Positions 25,155 to 34,633 are shown, numbered from the stretch's first letter. The stretch: 64,000 nucleotides of DNA from Schaalia odontolytica (GCF_031191545.1 NZ_CP133472.1:744001-808000); one strand, 5' to 3'. Made by a program: numbers and translations. Notes: a model not told the origin generated them from the sequence alone.

Positions 25155-26768
25155 ATGGTTAACTCTCCGTATTACCAGCGCCTCAAGGAGTTCATGAAGG
25201 CCGCCGAGGAGAACAAGCGCCTCGACGCGTGGGACGACGAGCACGCGAAGACGATCGACGGATTCAAGGAGGCCGTCGAGCGTCTGAAGGCCTACCGCGA
25301 TGGGCACGGCTTCACGGGCGAAGCGGCCAAGGCCATGGACAACTGGGTGGACCAGTCGATCGCTCGCCTCGAGGGGTACCGCGCTCGCTACGAGGCAAAG
25401 TACCAGACTTATCAGGACGGACGCGGCGTCATGGCGACGGCAAACAACGAGGCCGGCTCGATCTCGGACACCCTGGTGGACCCGGTCACCGCCGCGATGG
25501 GCTACCTACCCGTGGTCGCCGTCCCCTCCAGCGCCCCCGGCAGTGGCGTTTCCGCCGGACCGGTCAAATTCACGACGGGTGCCGCGTACGTGGCTGGCGT
25601 CGAGGCGCAGAACAACGCTGCGCGTGAGGAGGCCTGCCAGCGAATCCTCAATGTGCTGAACAGTAACCTTGACGGGAAGTCAGATCAGATGAGTTTATCA
25701 GACGATGCCCCGAGAGCCGATGATCCTACCAAGGACAAGGATAAGAAGAATCAAGAAGGCGATGGTGGCGGAGGCCACAACCCCGGTGGCGGTGGTGGAC
25801 GTAACCCCGGTGGTGGCGGCTATAGCCCCGGCAGAGGTAGCGGTGTCACTCCGGAGAACGGTTTTGGCCGCGAGCCCGGCCGTAACGGAGAGGGATACCC
25901 CGGCGGCTTCGATAAGCCGTGGTGGAGCGAGGCCGACGCTGCCGCGGCCCGCAACCGCGTGATCTCCTCGGGCGCAGTGCCGACCAAGGAGCTGCCCTAC
26001 GGCGAGCTGGGTTCGCGCACGAACCCGATCACCGACCCGCAGGACCTCATGGACACAGACCTGCTCCACACGCGCGTCAACGGCACGACCTACCGCAACG
26101 GCGTCGTGGGCGGACACACCCCCGCCCCCGCCGCGGACGCCCTGCACCCGCTGTGGCGCCTCAACAGCAACGCCGCCGCCGACGCGATGACGGCCGGACG
26201 CCTCGGCGGCGCCGGCGTGCTCGGCGCGGGCGCGCTGGGCGTACGCGGCGCGGCCCGCATGGGATCGGGCTTCGGCGGCCTGGGCGGTGCCTCCGCTTCT
26301 GCGAGTGGCGTGGGCGCGGGCGGCCTGCGCGGCATCTCGGGCACGACCGGCTCGGCCGGCGCCCTGGGTGCCACGAACCTGCGCGTGGGCACCTACTCCG
26401 GTTCGGGCTTCGGCTCCTACACTCCCCCCGCCTCCATGGCCGGCGCGAACGGCGCCACCGGCGCTGGAGCCTCGGGTGTGACCGGCACGACCGGTGCTGG
26501 CGGCGGCGCGGCGGGTGCCTCCGGCGCTGCCGGTAGGGGCGGCGCGGGCACCGGCGGCGGCTTCATGGGCGGCGCAGGCGCAGGCGGTGCCGGCATGGGC
26601 AAGGAGGACAAGAAGGGCCGCAAGCGCAAGTACGTGGCCTTCCAGGTCGAGGACGAGGACGATGTGCCCGCAGGCTACGTCAACCCCCTGTCCCAGACCT
26701 ATGGGACGGACCGCGCTATTTCTCCCGTCAAGCGGGAGGACGACGGATGGGACCTGCGCCAGTGGTGA
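25155..26768 (+). CDS. Large Gly-rich T7SS candidate substrate, 537 aa
   Basis: A three-part protein. Residues 1-180 are helical with many charged residues (YYQRLKEFMKAAEENKRLDA) and resemble an extended WXG/PPE-type substrate domain. Residues about 195-255 are a Gly/Asn/Pro-rich linker (GGGGHNPGGGGG and similar). Residues about 340-500 are a Gly/Ala/Ser low-complexity region recalling the tails of mycobacterial PE/PPE and EspB-like proteins. The end is a short conserved-looking acidic element (EDEDDVPAGYVNPLSQTYG) found in ESX-linked actinobacterial proteins. There is no signal peptide. It overlaps the next subtilisin gene by about 20 bp, suggesting coupling and that the peptidase may act on it. 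Function inferred from context. Confidence 0.7.
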   Translation: MVNSPYYQRLKEFMKAAEENKRLDAWDDEHAKTIDGFKEAVERLKAYRDGHGFTGEAAKAMDNWVDQSIARLEGYRARYEAKYQTYQDGRGVMATANNEAGSISDTLVDPVTAAMGYLPVVAVPSSAPGSGVSAGPVKFTTGAAYVAGVEAQNNAAREEACQRILNVLNSNLDGKSDQMSLSDDAPRADDPTKDKDKKNQEGDGGGGHNPGGGGGRNPGGGGYSPGRGSGVTPENGFGREPGRNGEGYPGGFDKPWWSEADAAAARNRVISSGAVPTKELPYGELGSRTNPITDPQDLMDTDLLHTRVNGTTYRNGVVGGHTPAPAADALHPLWRLNSNAAADAMTAGRLGGAGVLGAGALGVRGAARMGSGFGGLGGASASASGVGAGGLRGISGTTGSAGALGATNLRVGTYSGSGFGSYTPPASMAGANGATGAGASGVTGTTGAGGGAAGASGAAGRGGAGTGGGFMGGAGAGGAGMGKEDKKGRKRKYVAFQVEDEDDVPAGYVNPLSQTYGTDRAISPVKREDDGWDLRQW

Positions 26769-27982
26769 GCACCCAACACGACTCCGCGCCCAGCCAGGCC
26801 CGCGTCCGCGGGGCCCTGGCGGGGCGCGCCGCGCGCGCCCTGACCACCACCGCCTGCGCCCTAGCCCTGACCACGGGTGTCCTCGCGGCAACACCGGCCC
26901 CCGCACAAGCCGACGACACCATCACCACCCAGGACTACTTCTCCTACTACAAGCTCGACTCCACGCGAGCCAAGGGCTACACCGGAAAAGGCGTCACCAT
27001 CGCGATGATCGACGGCCCCGTCGACACCAACGCCCCCGAACTGGCCGGCGCCAACATCACCGTCAAAACACCCTGCGAGTACGAACCCGCCAACTCCTCC
27101 CGGACCCACGCCACCGCCATCGCATCCATCCTGGTATCCAAAAACTACGGCCTCGCACCCGACGCCACCCTCATCGCCTACTCAAGAAAGACAGCGGCAG
27201 ACAAAGAGTCAGAGCAATGCAAGAAGGACGGGCAGGAGCTCAAGGGCACGTCCTATGGCGCTTTTGAATTGGCGATGAATGACGGCGCTCAGATCATTTC
27301 AATCTCATCATCGGACAACAGCAAGAATGCGAAGCCACTGAAGTGGGCGATCGCTCGAGCCATGGCTCAGGGCGTCATCGTCGTTGGCCCCATAGGCAAC
27401 GATGCGCGAGATGAGAACCACCTTTCTTTTGCCGAGTGGTCGGGCACGGTCGGTGTCTCCGCGATTGACACCGACGGCCAGCTTGCGAGCTACTCCTCGT
27501 GGGGCCAAGGAGTCGTCGCTGCCGGCATAGGCGGACCCATCAAGGCACGCGACTACGACACCGGCACCATCACCGACACGCAGGGAACCTCCTTTGCGAC
27601 CCCCATCGTGGCCGGGCAGATCGCCCTGGCGCGCTCGCGCTGGCCCGAGGCAACCCCCAACCAAATCCTCCAACTCCTCACCCACAGCGGACTCAACACA
27701 AACAACGAGTGGAACCAATACACCGGCTACGGGGCCCTGAACATGGGCGCGATGATGAAGAACGACCCCACCCAGTACCCCGACGAGAACCCCCTGGCCG
27801 ACAAGGGCGGCGGCTCCACCCCCACCCCCGACGAGGTGCAGCAATACGTCGACGGCATCGCCCCTTACAACGAGATCAGGTTCGATGACAGCTACGTGTA
27901 CCGCGGGGTCGACGAAGGCGCATCCGGATACGAAGGCATCACGGCCCACCTGGGTACCAGCCCCGCCTACCACCGAAAGTAG
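26747..27982 (+). CDS. Secreted subtilisin-family (S8) peptidase, tandem copy 1
   Basis: A 411-residue exported peptidase. The signal peptide ends near Ala55 (TPAPAQA). The triad is Asp89 in AMIDGPV, His121 in RTHATAIAS and Ser282 in GTSFATPIVAG, with oxyanion Asn218. The C-terminus HLGTSPAYHRK is the family tail, with no membrane anchor. ATG 26747 lies inside the previous gene; GTG 26765, forming a GTGA overlap with the previous stop, is an equally likely start that keeps the whole signal peptide. It is nearly identical to copy 2 (27987) over long stretches, but differs sharply between about residues 146 and 230 and around 266-283. It belongs to the eccC-side operon; substrates are unknown. 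Confidence 0.88.
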   Translation: MGPAPVVSTQHDSAPSQARVRGALAGRAARALTTTACALALTTGVLAATPAPAQADDTITTQDYFSYYKLDSTRAKGYTGKGVTIAMIDGPVDTNAPELAGANITVKTPCEYEPANSSRTHATAIASILVSKNYGLAPDATLIAYSRKTAADKESEQCKKDGQELKGTSYGAFELAMNDGAQIISISSSDNSKNAKPLKWAIARAMAQGVIVVGPIGNDARDENHLSFAEWSGTVGVSAIDTDGQLASYSSWGQGVVAAGIGGPIKARDYDTGTITDTQGTSFATPIVAGQIALARSRWPEATPNQILQLLTHSGLNTNNEWNQYTGYGALNMGAMMKNDPTQYPDENPLADKGGGSTPTPDEVQQYVDGIAPYNEIRFDDSYVYRGVDEGASGYEGITAHLGTSPAYHRK

Positions 27983-27986
27983 CCAC

Positions 27987-29195
27987 ATGCCACACGTACC
28001 AACCGCGCCCGGCCGGGGCCGCGTCCGCGGGGCCCTGGCGGGGCGCGCCGCGCGCGCCCTGACCACCACCGCCTGCGCCCTGGCCCTAACCACGGGCACC
28101 CTCGCGGCAACACCGGCCCCCGCACAGGCCGACGACACCATCACCACCCAGGACTACTTCTCCTACTACAAGCTCGACTCCACGCGAGCCAAGGGATACA
28201 CCGGAAAAGGCGTCACCATCGCGATGATCGACGGCCCCGTCGACACCAGCGCCCCCGAACTAGCCGGCGCCAACATCACCGTCAAAACACCCTGCGAGTA
28301 CGAAGCGGCCAACGCCTCCCGGACCCACGCCACCGCCATCGCCTCCATCCTGGTATCCAAAAACTACGGCCTCGCACCCGACGCCACCCTCATCGCCTAC
28401 GCAAAGCCATCAAATGCAGACAAGGAGCCACGCAGTTGCGCGAATGGTCGGGCCAATACGCGCGCACTGGCTTCCTTGATCCACATGGCTATCAATGACG
28501 GTGCGTCGATTATTTCTTATTCTTCATCTGCCGAAACTGATCAAGAAGACGTGAAGTGGGCGATCGCTCGAGCCATGACGCAGGGCACCATCATCGCGGG
28601 CTCCATCGGCAACGAATCGCACGATACCAACGAAGCTTCGGTCGCCCGGTGGTCGGGCACGGTCGGTGTCTCCGCGATCGACACCGACGGCCAGCTTGCG
28701 AGCTACTCCTCGTGGGGCCAAGGAGTCGTCGCTGCCGGCATAGGCGGACCCATTAACCTACGCGACTATGAGACTGGAGCCATTCGCACAGGCAAAGGCA
28801 CGTCCTATGCGACCCCCATCGTGGCGGGGCAGATCGCCCTGGCGCGCTCGCGCTGGCCCGAGGCAACCCCCAACCAGATCCTCCAACTCCTCACCCACAG
28901 CGGACTCAACACAAACAACGAGTGGAACCAATACACCGGCTACGGGGCCCTGAACATGGGCGCGATGATGAAGAACGACCCCACCCAGTACCCCGACGAA
29001 AACCCCCTGGCCGACAAGGGCGGCGGCTCTACCCCCACCCCCGATGACCTCCAACAGTATCTCGACGGCCGCGCTCCTTTCCGTTTCCTGGCAATCGATG
29101 ACAGCTACGTCTACCGCGGGGTCGACGAAGACGCACCAGCACGCGAAGGCATCACGGCCCACCTGGGTACCAGCCCCGCCTACCACCGAAAGTAG
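27987..29195 (+). CDS. Secreted subtilisin-family (S8) peptidase, tandem copy 2
   Basis: A 402-residue paralogue starting 4 bp after copy 1. The signal peptide and pro-region match copy 1 almost base for base. Catalytic residues are Asp82, His114 and Ser273 (GTSYATPIVAG). The segment from about residue 139 to 221 is replaced by a different sequence (KPSNADKEPRSCANGRANTR), and residues 256-272 also differ. The final ~120 residues match copy 1 again apart from a small patch before DDSYVYRGVDE. I chose ATG 27987 because the signal peptide follows directly; the frame extends upstream into copy 1. It ends the eccC-side operon before the terminator at 29247. Confidence 0.9.
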   Translation: MPHVPTAPGRGRVRGALAGRAARALTTTACALALTTGTLAATPAPAQADDTITTQDYFSYYKLDSTRAKGYTGKGVTIAMIDGPVDTSAPELAGANITVKTPCEYEAANASRTHATAIASILVSKNYGLAPDATLIAYAKPSNADKEPRSCANGRANTRALASLIHMAINDGASIISYSSSAETDQEDVKWAIARAMTQGTIIAGSIGNESHDTNEASVARWSGTVGVSAIDTDGQLASYSSWGQGVVAAGIGGPINLRDYETGAIRTGKGTSYATPIVAGQIALARSRWPEATPNQILQLLTHSGLNTNNEWNQYTGYGALNMGAMMKNDPTQYPDENPLADKGGGSTPTPDDLQQYLDGRAPFRFLAIDDSYVYRGVDEDAPAREGITAHLGTSPAYHRK

Positions 29196-29246
29196 TCACC
29201 CCCTCACATTAGCCCGTCCCTTTCGGGCCCGAGGCACGGACGCACG

Positions 29247-29298
29247 GACGCGAAAGTCCCTGTCCCACATAACCGTGGGATGCAGGGACTTTCGCGTC
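29247..29298. terminator. Bidirectional terminator between the T7SS locus and the kinase operon
   Basis: GACGCGAAAGTCCCTG pairs with CAGGGACTTTCGCGTC across an inner TCCCAC/GTGGGA stem, forming a 52-base hairpin. The genes on either side are convergent (stops at 29195 and 29334), so it can serve both. Confidence 0.85.
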
Positions 29299-29333
29299 CT
29301 TTCTCACGCCCTCGGGCTTCGCGTGACGATACG

Positions 29334-30839
29334 CTACGGCATCGTCACGCACTGCGTGACCGGCGCGGACTCACGGCCACTGAGCTCCACGACAACACTC
29401 ACCGTCAGGCAGTTCTCACCGCTCACGGCCGGCGTCGTCAGGGAATTACGACGCATGGTTTCGGCAACCACGGCCTCGCCCGGACGCTCCAACACGTACT
29501 TGAACGCGAGCTGATCGGACCCGTTCTGACCCTGCTGAGGGATGTCCCAGCTCCACAGGATCTCCGTGCCCTTCGGCGTCGCAACGACCTCGGCGACGGG
29601 AGCGGGGGGCGCGCCTCCCGCGTCGTTCACACCGCCGCCCGGAGGCTCGCTCGTCTGCCCGGGGGTGGGATCAGACGAAGCACCGCCCAGGTGAATACTG
29701 TGTCCGCCTCCGGTCAGCATCGCCACGACCAGGCCGGCCGTCGCAAGCACCATGACGAGCGCGAGCACCGGAAGAACCCACGCGGGACGCTTCGACTCAC
29801 CCTCGACCACCCCCGTACGGTTCGTCGTCGAGTTCCCGGCCCACGCCTCGTTCAACGAGGCATGGGCACCATCCGCGAAACTCCCGCGGCGCGCGCGCGT
29901 GCGCTCCGCATCCAGGGGGGCCCACGAGGGGGACGACAAGGCCGATGCGGGTGCGCCCGAAGAGGCAACGACGCTCAGCTTCATCTCCGTGACCGGGCGG
30001 TGCATCTCGCGCTCGATCGTCTGCAGCGCGTAGCCCAACGCCGCCGCCGACCCGAAGCGCTGCTCCGGATCCAGGCTCATCGCGCGGCGCACGATGGCCG
30101 TCACGGCCTCGGGCACGCCCGGACGGTCGATACGCGACACGCGGCCGCGCGCCACGCGCTGAGCGAGTGTCTTCGCGGAGTTATCGCCGTCGACCACCTC
30201 GAAGGGAGAGCGACCCATCAGCAGCGTCCACAGGGTTGCTCCCAGCGCCCACACGTCCTGCGTGGGGTGAGCGCGGGCCGTGCCCGCGATCTGCTCCGGG
30301 GGCGCCCACATCACCGAAAAAGCGTCGCGACCACTGCGCGGATCCGCGCCCACCGGCTCCGCGACGCCAAAGTCCGTGAGAACCGGCGATCCGTAAGCGT
30401 TGATCATGATGTTGCTCGGCTTGATGTCGCGATGCACGTAGCCCGCGCGGTGCAGCATCTCCGCTCCGCCACACATGCGGATCACCATCGACAGGGCCCG
30501 GTCGGCGGCCATCGGATTGGCGCGTACCTGATCGAGGATGTTCGCGACCGGGCAATACTCCATGACCAGGAACGGGCGACCATCCGGGGTGCGACCCGCC
30601 CCATACAGCTGTGCCACCGCGGGGTGACCGGACACGAGCGCCATCACGTCGGCCTCGCGGGCGATCCCCGCCTCTCCGTCGGCCCCCCGGTCCCTGCGCG
30701 CCACCTTTACGGCAACGTCACGGCTGGGCAGCTCCTGACGGCACAGATACACGTCCGCGAACCCACCTGCCCCCAGGGGACGAATCCACTGGTAGCCCGG
30801 CAGCACCGGGACCATCCCGAGGCGCGCCTCACTGTCCAT
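29334..30839 (-). CDS. Membrane Ser/Thr protein kinase (PknB-like/Pkb2-like)
   Basis: A 501-residue Hanks-type kinase. Visible motifs are the glycine loop LGAGGFADV (22-30), catalytic Lys45 in VAVKVA, Glu62, the HRDIKPSN loop with Asp138, DFG at 156-158 and APPEQ near 179-183. A juxtamembrane region of about 80 residues follows, then a single transmembrane helix (about 354-376) and a Ser/Pro-rich linker leading to a ~110-residue extracytoplasmic domain that is not PASTA. Its start overlaps the stop of the transglutaminase-like gene, so it is the last gene of a four-gene minus-strand operon matching the bifidobacterial PFNA arrangement. A likely partner for phosphothreonine reading is the FHA protein at 16781. 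Confidence 0.92.
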   Translation of the reverse strand: MDSEARLGMVPVLPGYQWIRPLGAGGFADVYLCRQELPSRDVAVKVARRDRGADGEAGIAREADVMALVSGHPAVAQLYGAGRTPDGRPFLVMEYCPVANILDQVRANPMAADRALSMVIRMCGGAEMLHRAGYVHRDIKPSNIMINAYGSPVLTDFGVAEPVGADPRSGRDAFSVMWAPPEQIAGTARAHPTQDVWALGATLWTLLMGRSPFEVVDGDNSAKTLAQRVARGRVSRIDRPGVPEAVTAIVRRAMSLDPEQRFGSAAALGYALQTIEREMHRPVTEMKLSVVASSGAPASALSSPSWAPLDAERTRARRGSFADGAHASLNEAWAGNSTTNRTGVVEGESKRPAWVLPVLALVMVLATAGLVVAMLTGGGHSIHLGGASSDPTPGQTSEPPGGGVNDAGGAPPAPVAEVVATPKGTEILWSWDIPQQGQNGSDQLAFKYVLERPGEAVVAETMRRNSLTTPAVSGENCLTVSVVVELSGRESAPVTQCVTMP

Positions 30840-33394
30840 CAGCGTTTCCCTTTCCTATGGCCGCTCACGTGCCGAATCAACGAACGCCGCCCCTCACCGG
30901 AGGCTGCTGCCGCCTGACGACGCGCGCGACGCCTCCAGCGCAACGACTTCAGCGACAGGGCGTAGCGCACGCGCGCGAACACCGACACCGACGAGGCCCA
31001 CTCGCGGCGCAGCTCATCCACGTCGTTCCAAGCCTGCTCGGCGTCCTGTGGGCGCGCACCGGTCACCGCGAAGTCCGCGACATCCGCGCGGCGCGCGACC
31101 GTGACGACGCGCGGCACCGCACCAGAGAACAGGGACCAGCCGGGCACACGCACGTCCGCTGCGGAACGCTTGCGGTCCTTGCGGGACGCGCGTGGGGTCG
31201 CCTCGTCGTTCTCAGAGTTTTCAGGCGCCCACTGCGAGGCCAAGGCCCACGCGACCTCCTGGCGCGTCAGGTGCGGTTCCACGACCAAGCCGGAATCGAT
31301 CGCGGTGTCCACCAGCTCGTCCCACGATCCGCGAACCGCCTCCGGCGCTTGCGCCCTGCGACGGGCCTTGCGGCGACGAGACTTCGCGACGAGCACCAAC
31401 AGCACAGGACCCAGCAGCACCAGCAGCGACAGGGATACCGCGCCAATCGTCACCCACGGGATACGCAGGCCGTTCGGGTCGTGCGGATCGGTGGCCTGGT
31501 CGCGGGTGGCCGGAGGCAGCTCGACCGGCTGTTCCGGGGGCTCCGGCGGCTGCAGGACCTGCGGCTTGGGCACCGACTTCGGCTTATTCACCCGCGTCGT
31601 CGGCTGCTGATCGCGCGGCGGCGTCGGGTCGAAGGTCGCCCAGCCGACGCCGGGGAACTCCACCTCGACCCACGCGTGCATGTCCCCGCCCGTCAGGTCC
31701 ACGTTTCCCGACGTTCCCTCGCGGTAGGCACCCATCACGACGCGGGCGTTGATGCCCTGCGAGTGCAGCATCAGCGCCATCAGCGTCGCGTACTGCTCGT
31801 CGTCGCCCACCAGCATATCCGCGCCGATCATGCGCTGAATACGGTCCTGGGAGGAACCCGGACGCGAGTTGATCGTGTCCTCGTTGGAGTAGTAGCCGTC
31901 CGTGTGCAGAAAGCTCTCAATCGCGCGGGCCTTCTCCAGGTCCGAACGCGCACTCGTCGTGTGCTCCGCGGCCAGCGTATCCACGTCCTTGGGGACGTTC
32001 GTGTCGCCACCGACGTAGCGGGTAGCATCGACGCTGGAGAACTCCGAGTCCGCACGATCGCGAGGCATCGTCAGGCTCATCGTGTAGCCCATCTCGCCCG
32101 CAGGACCCGTCGTCAGCGCGGTCTCAGCCCACAGGTCGTAGTTCAAACCCTTCTGCTGGTCGGCCGAGAGCGGGTCGTTCGGGTCGAACTCCAGGACGTG
32201 CACCTGGCCGATCGTGGGCACCCACGGACCCAGCAGCTGCGACGTCGACACGGTCGTCTCCACCTCGGCCTCGTTCGCGTTGCGCCCCGGGATCGTCGAT
32301 CCGACGCGGCGGTATCCCGCCATCCCATCCGTATTGGCGACGCCCATGCCGAAGGTCGTCCCGTCGTACACGTCCATCGCGCCCAGACGCACGCGCGCCT
32401 CCTTGGGCATATTGGTCACGTGGATCAGGGACGACTCCTCAAGGTCCTTGTTGTAGTGGCGGTAACTCGACAGAGGCGAAGGGTACTCGCGAGCGTCCAC
32501 GGGCGGCTCGACGACGTCGCGGCCCACGATACGATCCGAGGCCGTGGGCCCCAGCAGCGACGCCGCGGGGATCGCGGCCGCCACCATCACGGCCACCATC
32601 AGCGAGGCCATGCCCACGCGCCACCACACGTGCACGATCTGGCGCGAGGACCCGCCCATCGTCGTGGATGCCGACGTTGTCGACGCCGACATGCCGATGA
32701 CGATGTCCGCGCCCGTGCGAGCCCGGCCGATCGCCGAAGCCCACGACCACCAGGCGATGAGGGCAACCCACCAGATGATGACGAGGATGAGGTTCGGGCT
32801 GTGGCTCGACGGACCCCACACGATCGCGAGAACGCCGCACAGGACGAGGGCCACCGACCCCCACATCGGGCGCCCGTAGCGCACCGTGACGACGCCCGCG
32901 GCGACCGAACACACCAGGCACGCCATCCACGGCACCATCGCAGGCCCCACGTACGAGGCGGCGGGAGGCGTGAGTGTCAGGAGGTCCTTCCACGCCTCGA
33001 CCGCACCGATCACGAGCGTCTGGAGGGTCCGGGACGTGGGCACCACAACCCAGCGGGTCGTCTCGCGCAGGGCCACGGCCCCACCGAGAAGGAAGTGAGC
33101 GGCCACGACCGAGGCCACGATCGACAGCAGGTCCCAGCGCCACTTCGACGCCGCCCACGAGAGGAGCAGACCGACGAGGACGCCCAGGCCGGCGGCGATC
33201 GCGCCCTCTCCCCCGCCGAAGACGGATTCGAACATGACGATGGGGCCCACGAAGAGGACGCCCAGCACCAGCAGCGACCACGCGGGCATGGCTGCACGAC
33301 GCATCGAGCCGCCCATCGTGGTCTCAGATGCCTCCGGCAGGCGCGAACGACGGGGCGGAGCCTGACGGGCCGCGGGACGAACGGGAGCGCTCAC
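30839..33394 (-). CDS. Transglutaminase-like membrane protein (TgpA/DUF3488 type) lacking the catalytic Cys
   Basis: An 851-residue protein. The first ~230 residues contain about seven transmembrane helices. Next comes a large extracytoplasmic part with a transglutaminase core (about 470-600), one more membrane helix (near 650-672) and a cytosolic tail with a DUF4129-like region. The core has His573 in MHAWVEVEF and Asp589 in ATFDPTPP. However, the position that is Cys in the classical GYCEQF motif is Asp532 (GDDEQYATLMALML). The protein is therefore probably not a conventional cysteine enzyme, and may bind rather than process peptides. It overlaps DUF58 upstream (4 bp) and the kinase downstream (1 bp). 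The equivalent gene in the PFNA cluster is tgm. Confidence 0.85.
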   Translation of the reverse strand: MSAPVRPAARQAPPRRSRLPEASETTMGGSMRRAAMPAWSLLVLGVLFVGPIVMFESVFGGGEGAIAAGLGVLVGLLLSWAASKWRWDLLSIVASVVAAHFLLGGAVALRETTRWVVVPTSRTLQTLVIGAVEAWKDLLTLTPPAASYVGPAMVPWMACLVCSVAAGVVTVRYGRPMWGSVALVLCGVLAIVWGPSSHSPNLILVIIWWVALIAWWSWASAIGRARTGADIVIGMSASTTSASTTMGGSSRQIVHVWWRVGMASLMVAVMVAAAIPAASLLGPTASDRIVGRDVVEPPVDAREYPSPLSSYRHYNKDLEESSLIHVTNMPKEARVRLGAMDVYDGTTFGMGVANTDGMAGYRRVGSTIPGRNANEAEVETTVSTSQLLGPWVPTIGQVHVLEFDPNDPLSADQQKGLNYDLWAETALTTGPAGEMGYTMSLTMPRDRADSEFSSVDATRYVGGDTNVPKDVDTLAAEHTTSARSDLEKARAIESFLHTDGYYSNEDTINSRPGSSQDRIQRMIGADMLVGDDEQYATLMALMLHSQGINARVVMGAYREGTSGNVDLTGGDMHAWVEVEFPGVGWATFDPTPPRDQQPTTRVNKPKSVPKPQVLQPPEPPEQPVELPPATRDQATDPHDPNGLRIPWVTIGAVSLSLLVLLGPVLLVLVAKSRRRKARRRAQAPEAVRGSWDELVDTAIDSGLVVEPHLTRQEVAWALASQWAPENSENDEATPRASRKDRKRSAADVRVPGWSLFSGAVPRVVTVARRADVADFAVTGARPQDAEQAWNDVDELRREWASSVSVFARVRYALSLKSLRWRRRARRQAAAASGEGRRSLIRHVSGHRKGKR

Positions 33395-34626
33395 GCAGAC
33401 ACCCCCCTCGACACCAGCGTCGGCAAATCTTCGAGCGACGGGCAGTCAATGATGACGCCTCGGTTGATCTTCTTGCGACGCCTCGCGCACCCCGGAACCA
33501 CGCGGATAACGGACACGACCACATCGACCGGAGCGATATTGGCCAGGCGAGCCGCCTCCTCGTCATCCACGGACTCACTGACCACGATCGACAGGACCGA
33601 AATCCCGCCTCGCTCCAGGATGCAGCGCCGCACGACACCCGCGAACTCCGCGCGCCTCGACGTCTCCATCTCCGACAAAGCATCCAGCATTGCCATCGGC
33701 GTACCCGTGGGAATCCACTCGTCCGCCGTGTGCATCGACACCGTGCGCGCCTCGCCCGACCCGGCGATAGCCAGCGACGCCGCGACAGACACGCCCGTCT
33801 CGAAGGCGCGGCGACCCCACGCGTCAATCCTCGTATCCAGCAGCACCATGTGGTGCGAGCGGTGCGTCTCCTCAAACTGGCGCACGATCAGGCGCCCGTA
33901 ACGGGCCGTCGACGGCCAGTGAACCGCGCGACGGTCATCGCCGGGCTCATAGTCGCGCAAGGCGTGGAAGGACACGTCCGAGCTCGTCAGCTTCTCGCTG
34001 GCCACGCCCTCGACGTCCATCTGCATGCCCGTTGCGTCGAAGGAAAAACGTACCGTCGGCGGGTGCACGTGCACGAGGATCGGCTCATCCCACTGGCGCA
34101 CGCGGCGCAGCAGGCCCAATCCGTCCATGCGCACCGTTCGCGCCGGACCCACGTTGATCACGCCGCGGCGCTTCGTCATCACCGAGAAGGCCTCGTTCCA
34201 CGTCCCGTTCCCGCTAATCGGGGGAACGAGGAACTCGCCACTGCCTCGTCCGATCGTGACCTCCACGAGCGTCGAGCCCGAGCGGCGAGCCGACTCATTG
34301 AAGACGCGCACGCGGCCCACCGCCACCTGTCCGGCCACGATGCGATCGTTCTTCATGCGCAGCGACACCGACAGCGGGGACGGGGACGCCACGGACGCGA
34401 TCGCCACCACGAGGGCCACCAGGCCCATGACGGCCACCACGAAGCCCTCGATCCACCCGAAGGAAGCGCCGGCCACCGCGCCCGCGACGAGGGCGAGGCT
34501 CACCGCCCAGCCGACCGGCGTCAGGGCGCTGAGCCAACGCGACAGCCACACGAAGGCGGGAACCGCCTCCAGGCGGGCGCGCGCGTTGCGCCAGGCAGCC
34601 TTGAGGATTCGACGAAGTTTCTTCAC
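33391..34626 (-). CDS. DUF58 domain membrane protein
   Basis: A 411-residue protein. Two transmembrane helices lie near residues 30-75 (GWAVSLALVAGAVAGASFGW and VVAVMGLVALVVAIASV). A beta-rich domain follows, then the DUF58 signature SFHALRDYEPGDDRRAVHWPS. DUF58 proteins resemble von Willebrand A-type partners and are usually encoded beside a MoxR-type AAA ATPase, absent here. I chose GTG 34626: it lies 8 nt after the upstream stop, and a GGAG precedes it. The frame extends into the upstream gene without support. The stop overlaps the start of the transglutaminase-like gene (ATGA). Confidence 0.88.
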   Translation of the reverse strand: MKKLRRILKAAWRNARARLEAVPAFVWLSRWLSALTPVGWAVSLALVAGAVAGASFGWIEGFVVAVMGLVALVVAIASVASPSPLSVSLRMKNDRIVAGQVAVGRVRVFNESARRSGSTLVEVTIGRGSGEFLVPPISGNGTWNEAFSVMTKRRGVINVGPARTVRMDGLGLLRRVRQWDEPILVHVHPPTVRFSFDATGMQMDVEGVASEKLTSSDVSFHALRDYEPGDDRRAVHWPSTARYGRLIVRQFEETHRSHHMVLLDTRIDAWGRRAFETGVSVAASLAIAGSGEARTVSMHTADEWIPTGTPMAMLDALSEMETSRRAEFAGVVRRCILERGGISVLSIVVSESVDDEEAARLANIAPVDVVVSVIRVVPGCARRRKKINRGVIIDCPSLEDLPTLVSRGVSA

Positions 34627-34633
34627 GTGCTCA

